Below are positions 9,094 through 15,896 of a stretch of 39,581 nucleotides of DNA, in pieces (position 1 is the stretch's first letter; every line of letters begins with the position of its first letter). The DNA lies in contig JAAYPX010000087.1 in NCBI GenBank assembly GCA_012519565.1, positions 1-39,581 of the forward strand, given 5' to 3'. The stretch comes from Clostridiales bacterium. Its GTDB lineage: Bacteria > Bacillota > Clostridia > Lachnospirales > Lachnospiraceae. Position numbers and translations under genes: made by a program. The notes beneath the pieces are model-generated. The model was not told the DNA's origin and made no database searches. It saw nothing but the letters and a program-made list of their open reading frames with translations.

Positions 9094-10814
9094 GCCCCAA
9101 TCACCCCTTTCTGTTGTGATTCATATATTTCTCTATAAATTGGTGAAGCTTCTATAAGTTCTTCATGACTTCCTAGGGCTTCAATTTCCCCTTCATGTAA
9201 TACAATAATCCTATCAGCATGCTGTATAGATGAAATTCTTTGAGCAATTATTATAGTCGTTACATCTCCTAAATCCCGTTTAAATACTTCTTGTATTTTA
9301 GCATCAGTAGTCATATCAATAGCACTGGTAGAATCATCTAAGATAATAATTTTCGGTGATTTTAATAAAGCCCTGGCTATACATAATCTCTGCTTCTGAC
9401 CTCCTGAGAAGTTTTCACCACCCTGCTCTACCCTGTGATCCAGCCCATCTTGATAAGTAGAAACAAATTCCCAAGCCTGTGCTTTCTTTAAAGCATCTAT
9501 TATTTGCTCATCAGTAGCATCTTCATTGCCCCATATCATATTTTCCCTAAGGGTTCCTGAAAATAAAGTGTTTTTCTGTAATACGAAGGCAACTTGATCC
9601 CTAAGGACTTTGATATCATAATCCTTCACATTAACACCACCAACTAGAACAGAACCCTCACTGACATCATATAGTCTTGGGATTAACTGTACTAAAGTTG
9701 ATTTAGAAGCCCCGGTTGAACCAATGATGCCAAGGACTTCACCAGACTTAATATTAACATTAATATTTTTTAAGGTGTTTTCCTTGCTACCTGGGTAATT
9801 GAAGCTGACATTATCAAAGACAACTGAACCATCTTTTACTTCTGAAATTGGCTGAACGACTTCTTTAATCTCAGATTCAGTATCTAAAATCTCTACAATT
9901 CTGCCCACGGATGCAGAACCTCTAAGTAATTGCATAAAGAAAAATGACATCATCATCAGAGACATCATAATCTGGGTAATATAAGTGATAAATGAGATCA
10001 ACTCACCACCACCTAATTCCCCTGCTGATACCTGCTTGCCACCAAACCAAAGAACAGCAATTATGGTCGCATAGACAATAATGTTCATTATAGGACCTAA
10101 GGAAATAATTAATGAAATAGCCTTCAAGGCTGTATCCCTTAGATTATCATTACGTTCCTTAAATCTACCTTCCTCATGCTTCTGCCTATTAAATGATTTG
10201 ACAACTCTAATTCCTATAAGATTTTCTTGTATAATTGCATTAACACTGTCCACACGCTTTTGCATTAATCTAAATAATGGACTGGCTTTTTTTAATACTA
10301 TAGCAACACAGATAGCTAAAAGTGGTATTGCTACCAGAAATACTCTAGCTAAGGATGCATTTATTTTAAAAGACATTATTAGAGCGAATAACAATAAAAA
10401 AGGTGATCTAATAGCCATTCTAAGGCTCATCATAGTAACCTGACCAATAGTATTACAGTCATTGGTTAATCTTGTTATCAATGATGAAACGGTAAACTGA
10501 TCCAGATTTGCAAAGGAAAACTTCTGAACCTTGATAAAGGTTTCCCTTCTTATCTCTGCAGCAAAGCCATAACCTGCCTTTGCACCAACATGGGAACTTA
10601 TTATACCAAAAGTCATTCCCAACAAAGCAGCTATTACCATAACAACACCAATTTTAACAATATAATCTATATCTCTATTGGCAATACCAGTATCAACAAT
10701 AAGTGCCATTAGATATGGAATTACTATATCCGCCAATACTTCAAGAATCATGAGTATTGGGCATGAAATAGCATATACCAAATATTTTTTCATATACGGT
10801 AATATTTTTTTCAA
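9090..10814 (-). CDS. ABC exporter half-transporter (degenerate-site subunit, second pair)
   Basis: A 574-residue half-transporter paralogous to the one at 4691-6430. Walker B is IILDDSTSA (Asp for Glu), the H-loop is IAQRISS (Gln for His) and the signature FSGGQKQR is canonical. Walker A reads GSTGASKS (residues 365-372): the glycine before the invariant lysine is Ser370, so this degenerate site is altered at a further position. The start is TTG at 10814, supported by AGGAGGG six bases upstream; no better start is near. It is translationally coupled to the 608-residue partner. A roughly 270-base leader with an internal terminator precedes it, suggesting attenuation control. Confidence 0.9.
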   Translation of the reverse strand: MKKILPYMKKYLVYAISCPILMILEVLADIVIPYLMALIVDTGIANRDIDYIVKIGVVMVIAALLGMTFGIISSHVGAKAGYGFAAEIRRETFIKVQKFSFANLDQFTVSSLITRLTNDCNTIGQVTMMSLRMAIRSPFLLLFALIMSFKINASLARVFLVAIPLLAICVAIVLKKASPLFRLMQKRVDSVNAIIQENLIGIRVVKSFNRQKHEEGRFKERNDNLRDTALKAISLIISLGPIMNIIVYATIIAVLWFGGKQVSAGELGGGELISFITYITQIMMSLMMMSFFFMQLLRGSASVGRIVEILDTESEIKEVVQPISEVKDGSVVFDNVSFNYPGSKENTLKNINVNIKSGEVLGIIGSTGASKSTLVQLIPRLYDVSEGSVLVGGVNVKDYDIKVLRDQVAFVLQKNTLFSGTLRENMIWGNEDATDEQIIDALKKAQAWEFVSTYQDGLDHRVEQGGENFSGGQKQRLCIARALLKSPKIIILDDSTSAIDMTTDAKIQEVFKRDLGDVTTIIIAQRISSIQHADRIIVLHEGEIEALGSHEELIEASPIYREIYESQQKGVIGA

Positions 10815-10901
10815 GATATCCCTCCTAAGTAGTAATAAATTCCCCTTCCTTTTAGATTATATCCATTAGAAGGATTGATTAAAGTGTGCTTCCTTACGAA
10901 A

Positions 10902-10947
10902 TTTTTCTTAAATAAGTATGACCAAGGAATTTCCTATTTAAGAAAAA
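10902..10947 (-). repeat. 13-base inverted repeat overlapping the attenuator T run
   Basis: TTTTTCTTAAATA (10902-10914) and TATTTAAGAAAAA (10935-10947) are perfect reverse complements 20 bases apart. In the minus-strand transcript the 5' arm includes the U run of the upstream terminator. This stem could therefore form only after read-through, or could compete with termination. Confidence 0.65.
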
Positions 10948-10968
10948 AGAATGTGCTTTAACACATTC
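10943..10968 (-). terminator. Intrinsic terminator inside the leader of the second exporter pair
   Basis: GAATGTG and CACATTC (10949-10955 and 10962-10968) pair perfectly around a 6-base loop, followed on the minus strand by TTTTTT (complement of 10943-10948). It lies about 130 bases upstream of the exporter start codon and about 120 bases downstream of the predicted transcription start. No gene lies between that start and the terminator, so it should act as an attenuator. A small hairpin (TGCG-TCCAT-CGCA, 10971-10983) precedes it by two bases. Confidence 0.75.
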
Positions 10969-11093
10969 TCTGCGATGGACGCAATGATGTCTTACCCCAT
11001 TACCCTGCCCGCTAAATTAAGCCTGGTATATAGGACAATACATTTTTATCATATCTATAGACTAGCTATAAGATAAAATTACACAGTATTTTA

Positions 11094-11122
11094 ATGTTAG
11101 ACCAATCCTAACTTTAAGTCAA
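11094..11122 (-). promoter_or_regulatory. Promoter of the second exporter pair, with an inverted repeat in its spacer
   Basis: On the minus strand TTGACT (11122-11117) and TAACAT (11099-11094) are 17 bases apart. GTTAG and CTAAC, the arms of an inverted repeat (11096-11100 and 11108-11112), fall in the spacer and -10 box, where a bound repressor would block RNA polymerase. Confidence 0.6.
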
Positions 11123-11379
11123 GGCTTTAAATATAAACAATTCATAAATATTACTGAAATTTCGCTTAAAAGCATATTAAGTTACAGATTAATCTTACAG
11201 TAAATTAATATATTGATTTTAAAGATCAAGATTTTATTTTACTCCTTTTTTTATTTAATGCAATAGTTAAAAATGCATCAAAATAAAAATTATTCTGTAA
11301 ACAAATAAGCTATTTTACATACTTTATTATAAAATGATCCATTAAAGTACTAATATTAAAACTTTACTTCAATTAAGGA

Positions 11380-11407
11380 TTGAGCTATACTAAATCATGC
11401 TGATAAT
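11380..11407 (+). promoter_or_regulatory. Possible promoter of ddl-murF
   Basis: TTGAGC (11380-11385) and GATAAT (11402-11407) are 16 bases apart on the plus strand, about 150 bases before ddl. The match is moderate, and the rest of 11130-11555 is AT-rich with no other structure I can support. Confidence 0.3.
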
Positions 11408-11555
11408 TTATTTATACCTATGTAATTACAAGGTTGATATAAGACTAAAGCAACAAAAAACATGGTAATAAAGCAATGTAAAAGCAATAATTCATATCAA
11501 TTCAAGTATTAATATTATTCTCTTACATAATATAAATTGAAAGTGAGGAGATTAA

Positions 11556-12587
11556 ATGAAGATCGTCGTATTGGCAGGGGGAACTAGCGCAGAAAGAGAC
11601 GTTTCCTTAAGCACAGGAACTATGATTTATAAAGCACTAAAGAATAGAGGACATAAAACTGTATTATTAGATGTGTACCTAGGCTATGAAGGTGATATAT
11701 CCAATATATTTGAACTTGATAAGGATTGGACCACCAATATAGGGGCTATCAAAGAAACCTATCCTGATTTACAGCAGATAAAGGCCTTACGTAAAGGTGA
11801 TGCCGACAAATTCTTCGGTCCCAAGGTTATATCTATCTGTAGCCAGGCCGATATAGTTTTCCTAGCCCTTCATGGTGAAAATGGTGAGGACGGAAAGATA
11901 CAAGCCACCTTTGATCTTTTAAATATACGATATACAGGAACCGACTATGCCAGCAGTGCCCTAGCTATGGACAAAGCCTTGTCCAAGGAAATATTTGCAT
12001 ATTATAATATCCCTACTCCCCGTGGAATCCGTGTTAAAAAAGGGGAGGCATATGCTTGGGAGGATTATCCATGTGTTGTTAAGGTAAGCAATGGAGGTTC
12101 CAGTGTAGGGGTATCTATTGCCAACTCTAAAGCTGATATGGATCAGGCGCTATCCAATGCATTTGCCTATGGTAATGAAGTTATTATCGAACAATATATC
12201 AAGGGCAGAGAATTTTCAGTCGGTGTAATAGACGGAGTAGCCTTACCGATAATAGAGATCGAACCTTTAGCGGGCTTTTATGATTATAAAAATAAATATC
12301 AGGCCGGCAATGCCATTGAAACCTGTCCAGCTAATCTAAGGGAAGATATTACACTGAAAATGCAGAATATTGCTGTTGAAGTATTTCATGCATTAAGATT
12401 ACAAACATATGCCCGTATGGATTTTCTGCTAGATAAAGATAATCAAATATATTGTCTTGAAGCCAATACCCTCCCTGGAATGACTCCCACCTCCCTTTTA
12501 CCACAGGAAGCTCAGGTAGTTGGTATAGATTTTGAGACCTTATGTGAGAAGATAATAGAAATATCCTTAAATAAATATAAAAATTAA
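11556..12587 (+). CDS. ddl: D-alanine--D-alanine ligase
   Basis: An ATP-grasp ligase of 343 residues that joins two D-alanines for peptidoglycan in the cytoplasm. The N-terminal GGTSAERDVS motif carries the conserved Glu13. The ATP-binding loop is SNGGSSVGVS, and the C-terminal metal-binding segment is CLEANTLPGMTPTSLLP. The omega loop reads FYDYKNKY: tyrosine here is typical of D-Ala-D-Ala ligases, whereas D-Ala-D-Lac enzymes change this position. It is thus a housekeeping enzyme, not a vancomycin-resistance ligase. GTGAGGAG precedes the ATG at 11556. murF follows after 43 bases, so its product feeds the next gene's reaction. Confidence 0.95.
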   Translation: MKIVVLAGGTSAERDVSLSTGTMIYKALKNRGHKTVLLDVYLGYEGDISNIFELDKDWTTNIGAIKETYPDLQQIKALRKGDADKFFGPKVISICSQADIVFLALHGENGEDGKIQATFDLLNIRYTGTDYASSALAMDKALSKEIFAYYNIPTPRGIRVKKGEAYAWEDYPCVVKVSNGGSSVGVSIANSKADMDQALSNAFAYGNEVIIEQYIKGREFSVGVIDGVALPIIEIEPLAGFYDYKNKYQAGNAIETCPANLREDITLKMQNIAVEVFHALRLQTYARMDFLLDKDNQIYCLEANTLPGMTPTSLLPQEAQVVGIDFETLCEKIIEISLNKYKN

Positions 12588-12630
12588 AGTACTATGGCTA
12601 TATATATTTTAGCATAAGTGGAGGTTTATA

Positions 12631-14022
12631 ATGAAAAATATGACCTTAGAAGCCATTGCCAAAGCTTGTAATGGTAAACTCTTTTGTTCCTATAATCTAA
12701 CTAATCAAGAAGTCCAGGGGGTTGTATTAGACTCCAGGAAAATCGATAAGGATTATCTTTTTATTGCTACCGTTGGGGAGCGAGTTGATGGCCATGATTT
12801 TATAGAGGAAGCCTATGCCAAGGGGGCAATGGCTGTTATATGTGAAAAGCCTCCTATTAATCCTGCTATTCCATATATCCTAGTTGATAGCAGTTTTGAG
12901 GCACTAAAGGCAATTGCTACATGGTATAGAAGTCAACTGGATATCAAAGTAATAGGGGTAACTGGCAGTGTCGGTAAGACCAGTACTAAAGAATTCATCA
13001 GCTCTGTCCTGTCACAGCGATATCGAGTATTGAAAACCGAAGGGAACTTTAATAATGAAGTTGGCCTTCCTTTAACCATCCTTGGAATCCGTGATGACCA
13101 TGAAATTGCAGTGCTGGAAATGGGTATCAGTGAATATGGAGAGATGCATCGACTTAGCGCAATAGCAAAACCAGATCTTTGTGTTATCACCAATATAGGA
13201 CCATGCCATTTGGAAAACTTAGGCTCCCTTGAAGGGGTATTAAAAGCAAAATCAGAGATTTTTGACTATATGAAGGAGAATGGTAGTGTTTGCATCAATG
13301 GTGACGATAAAATGCTATCAACCATTAAGGATGTAAAAGGTATAAAACCTCTTATTTTTGGTCTAAATAATAGCTATGATGTATATGCCAGTGATATCAC
13401 TTACGAAGGCTTATATGGGAGTAGCTGTAATATCCACGTCAATGGACAGATAATCTCTACCTCTATTCCACTACCAGGGGAGCATATGGTATATAATGCC
13501 CTAGCTGCTACTGCCCTTGGGAATTTATTTAAGATGACCGCCGATGAGATTTCATCAGGAATTATGGCCGTTAAACCAGTGAATGGTAGAAGTAATATAA
13601 TTACTATGGAGAGATGGACTATTATAGACGATTGTTATAACGCCAATCCCATCTCTATGAAGGCAGCTATTAAGCTTCTAAAGAAAGCAGATGAGAATAA
13701 AATTGCAATTTTAGGAGATATGTTTGAACTGGGTGAAAACGAAGCCAAATTACATAAAGAGGTGGGCTCATATGCTGGTTCTTTAGATTTAGACGTATTA
13801 ATATGTGTAGGTAAACTATCATCCCATATGTATGATGGTGCTATGGAAGCTGGATTTAAAGGTAATCTCTTATACTTTGAGACAAGAGATGAACTGTTAG
13901 ATATCCTTCCTTCCTTCAAATGGTATAAATCACAAAAGAGCCCAAGCCATAGTCCTACCATTCTTGTGAAGGCATCCCATGGAATGGGCTTTGATAAGAT
14001 AGTTAAAGTATTAAAAGAATAG
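12631..14022 (+). CDS. murF: UDP-N-acetylmuramoyl-tripeptide--D-alanyl-D-alanine ligase
   Basis: A 463-residue Mur ligase that adds D-Ala-D-Ala to UDP-MurNAc-tripeptide, the last cytoplasmic step in making the pentapeptide precursor. The N-terminal substrate domain contains VVLDSRKI. The ATP loop is GVTGSVGKT (residues 109-117). The central domain has EMGISEYGEM and TNIGPCHLE, and the C-terminal domain has DDCYNANPISM and LGDMFELG, all characteristic of MurF. GGAGG lies upstream of the ATG at 12631. Pairing with ddl in one operon is a common arrangement. Confidence 0.95.
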   Translation: MKNMTLEAIAKACNGKLFCSYNLTNQEVQGVVLDSRKIDKDYLFIATVGERVDGHDFIEEAYAKGAMAVICEKPPINPAIPYILVDSSFEALKAIATWYRSQLDIKVIGVTGSVGKTSTKEFISSVLSQRYRVLKTEGNFNNEVGLPLTILGIRDDHEIAVLEMGISEYGEMHRLSAIAKPDLCVITNIGPCHLENLGSLEGVLKAKSEIFDYMKENGSVCINGDDKMLSTIKDVKGIKPLIFGLNNSYDVYASDITYEGLYGSSCNIHVNGQIISTSIPLPGEHMVYNALAATALGNLFKMTADEISSGIMAVKPVNGRSNIITMERWTIIDDCYNANPISMKAAIKLLKKADENKIAILGDMFELGENEAKLHKEVGSYAGSLDLDVLICVGKLSSHMYDGAMEAGFKGNLLYFETRDELLDILPSFKWYKSQKSPSHSPTILVKASHGMGFDKIVKVLKE

Positions 14023-14040
14023 GGCCATAGCCCCTATATA
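14015..14040. terminator. Weak hairpin between convergent murF and alcohol dehydrogenase genes
   Basis: ATAGGGC and GCCCCTAT pair with a one-base bulge around CATA, just at the murF stop. There is no good T run on either strand, so terminator activity is uncertain; it is the only candidate in this 27-base convergent gap. Confidence 0.3.
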
Positions 14041-14049
14041 TAAATCTAA

Positions 14050-15234
14050 TTACTTGTTGGCACCTTGATAGATATTATAGATATCTTCTTCACCAAGTAT
14101 TTTTATACCGCCAATGGTTCTCTTGCCAAAGAAGGTACATTTAACTGCCATCTCTCTCATCTCCTCATCGGTGGCTTTTTTGCCTAATAATTGAGGAATA
14201 GAAATTGGCATTCCAAGAGAACTAAAGTAATCTTTTGTAGCCTGGATAGCAGCCAATGCTGTTTCTTCTGGATTTTCGTAATTTAAATTCAGTTTCCACA
14301 CATTGGCTCCATATCTGGCAAAACGCATTATATCTTCCTTATATACATATAAGGCCCAGGCTTCCCATATGGCTGATAATCCTGCTCCATGGGCAACATC
14401 AAACATACCACTTAGTTCATGTTCCATCTGATGAACTGCCCAGTCACCCATACGACCAAGGCCTGTCAGATGATTATGAGATAGACTTCCTGCCCAGAAT
14501 ATCTCTGATCTTGCCTCGTAATTATAAGGATCTTTCATACAGACTGTTCCATATTGTATAACCGTCTGCAATAAAGCTTCTGCAATTCGGTCTGTTATCT
14601 CATTGATGCCCCCTGGGGAAAAATATCTATCTAGGGTGTGCATCATAATATCAACTATTCCACAAGCAGTTTGATATGGTGGTAAGGTATATAATAATTC
14701 TGGATTCATCAATGTAAATTTAGGACGATTTAACTCAGTGTTACACCCTCTTTTAAGACCGTTCTCTTCCTTGGTAATAACACTGCTGGAACTGGTTTCA
14801 CTACCAGTTGCTGCCAAGGTAATGATATTTCCATGGGGTAGAGCCTCACTAGGGCTTGCTTTTCTATCATAAAAGTCCCATACATCCCCTTCATAGGGAA
14901 CCCCTAAAGCTATTGCCTTGGCAGAATCTAGTACAGATCCACCTCCAACCGCGAGAATAAAGTCCACATTCTCCTTACGACATAGGTCAATCCCTGCTCT
15001 TACCAGGGATATACGGGGATTAGGTTCTACACCACCTAGCAAAACATACTTCAAATTTTCTTCTTTTAAGGCTGCCTCTACCCTATCTAAAAGACCGCTT
15101 TGCTTAGCACTGGAGCCTCCATAATGTACCAAGACCTTATTACCACCCCATTTTTTGATCTCAGCCCCTACCTGCTGTTCTACATCTTTTCCGAATATTA
15201 CTTTGGTAGGTGAATAAAATTCAAAATTATTCAT
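14050..15234 (-). CDS. Iron-containing alcohol dehydrogenase (butanol dehydrogenase-like)
   Basis: A 394-residue group III dehydrogenase that interconverts an aldehyde and an alcohol with NAD(P)H in the cytoplasm. The nucleotide-binding motif is GGGSVLDSAKAIA. Metal ligands expected in the family are present: Asp and His in DIMMH, then two histidines in the segment MEHELSGMFDVAHGAGL. The sequence most resembles the BdhA/YqhD branch, which reduces butyraldehyde and other aldehydes in fermenting clostridia. Cofactor and substrate cannot be decided from sequence. GGGGAGTG precedes the ATG. The gene converges on murF. Confidence 0.88.
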   Translation of the reverse strand: MNNFEFYSPTKVIFGKDVEQQVGAEIKKWGGNKVLVHYGGSSAKQSGLLDRVEAALKEENLKYVLLGGVEPNPRISLVRAGIDLCRKENVDFILAVGGGSVLDSAKAIALGVPYEGDVWDFYDRKASPSEALPHGNIITLAATGSETSSSSVITKEENGLKRGCNTELNRPKFTLMNPELLYTLPPYQTACGIVDIMMHTLDRYFSPGGINEITDRIAEALLQTVIQYGTVCMKDPYNYEARSEIFWAGSLSHNHLTGLGRMGDWAVHQMEHELSGMFDVAHGAGLSAIWEAWALYVYKEDIMRFARYGANVWKLNLNYENPEETALAAIQATKDYFSSLGMPISIPQLLGKKATDEEMREMAVKCTFFGKRTIGGIKILGEEDIYNIYQGANK

Positions 15235-15320
15235 ATATTACACTCCCCATTAATACAAAGTTTAAACTATAAGGTTAATTTCTGTTAGATTATTGTGATA
15301 TATAAAACTTGTGATCTTGT

Positions 15321-15812
15321 CTACAATATAAACATTAAAAATAAGATTGGTATGGTCTTTTTTATATCTCTATTTACAAGTAAATATACTATTCCAAATA
15401 TAAATCCTCCCAGGGCTGAAAGCAATCCAACTGCAATACTTCCTTTAGTAAAAACATGTGCTAATCCCCAGGTAAGTGCTAATATAATCCCGCCGTAAGG
15501 GATATCTTTTTTCTTAAACCATAACTCAAATGCTTTTTGACCAAAAACTAAAATTAGTGTTCTTATAAATATATCAAAACCATATCTCCGCTTAGAAACT
15601 TCCAAAATTACATAGGCAACTATTACCCAGCTGATACAAGTAATAGTCCAATGAATTATACTTTGTCTTGTATTCCAATCCGCCATTTGCTGACCGTAAA
15701 TTAAAGGTTCTAATAAAAATCCATAGAATGCTTCTATTCCCAAACCAGCAAAGGCATATAATGCCAAAGATAAATAATTTATAGCTTTTACTTCTTTTGT
15801 CTTTTCTCCCAT
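15321..15812 (-). CDS. Small multi-spanning membrane protein, function unknown
   Basis: A 163-residue protein with about five hydrophobic segments and a charged N-terminus. The segment LTWGLAHVFTKG, followed by a glycine-rich helix, recalls the second motif of CPBP (CAAX protease-like) membrane proteins. The Glu-Glu motif of active CPBP proteases is missing, so peptidase activity should not be assumed. It lies 84 bases downstream of the methionyl-tRNA synthetase gene but behind a hairpin, so co-transcription is doubtful. GGGGG precedes the ATG. Confidence 0.65.
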   Translation of the reverse strand: MGEKTKEVKAINYLSLALYAFAGLGIEAFYGFLLEPLIYGQQMADWNTRQSIIHWTITCISWVIVAYVILEVSKRRYGFDIFIRTLILVFGQKAFELWFKKKDIPYGGIILALTWGLAHVFTKGSIAVGLLSALGGFIFGIVYLLVNRDIKKTIPILFLMFIL

Positions 15813-15846
15813 TTAATATATCCCCCTTGAGTATGATTAATATTAT

Positions 15847-15882
15847 AGCTTCTCACCCTTTAATAACTGGGGGCGAGAAGCT
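15847..15882 (-). terminator. Hairpin after the methionyl-tRNA synthetase gene
   Basis: AGCTTCTCACCC and GGGCGAGAAGCT form a 12-pair stem with one G-U pair around a 12-base loop, starting 15 bases past the stop. The downstream minus strand is AT-rich without a clean T run, so termination may be partial. Confidence 0.6.
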
Positions 15883-15896
15883 TATTATTTAGTAAA

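Larger units (their letters stand above)
10815..11087 (-). promoter_or_regulatory. Structured leader (candidate attenuator) of the second exporter pair
   Basis: Between the promoter and the TTG start lie about 273 bases of minus-strand leader. In order it holds: a long AT-rich hairpin (arms ATTTTATC and GATAAAAAT, about 11042-11079), a GC-richer block (about 10970-11030), a small TGCG/CGCA hairpin, an intrinsic terminator (10943-10968) and a 13-base stem that includes the terminator's U run. The layout fits conditional termination. An 11-codon ORF (11052-11017, MIKMYCPIYQA) exists but has no clear ribosome binding site. I recognise no known riboswitch class. BmrCD, a homologous exporter, is known to be controlled by leader-peptide attenuation. 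Confidence 0.6.

Noticed and set aside
11017-11052. An 11-codon leader peptide (MIKMYCPIYQA) in the exporter leader.
   Set aside because: It has no ribosome binding site and does not overlap the terminator stem; kept only as a possibility within the leader entry.
11556-12587. Possible vancomycin-resistance-type D-Ala-D-Lac or D-Ala-D-Ser ligase.
   Set aside because: The omega-loop tyrosine of ordinary D-Ala-D-Ala ligases is present (FYDYKNKY) and the gene is paired with murF, with no vanH/vanX-like neighbours.
15321-15812. CPBP-family intramembrane protease.
   Set aside because: Only a weak likeness to one motif; the essential glutamate pair is not visible.
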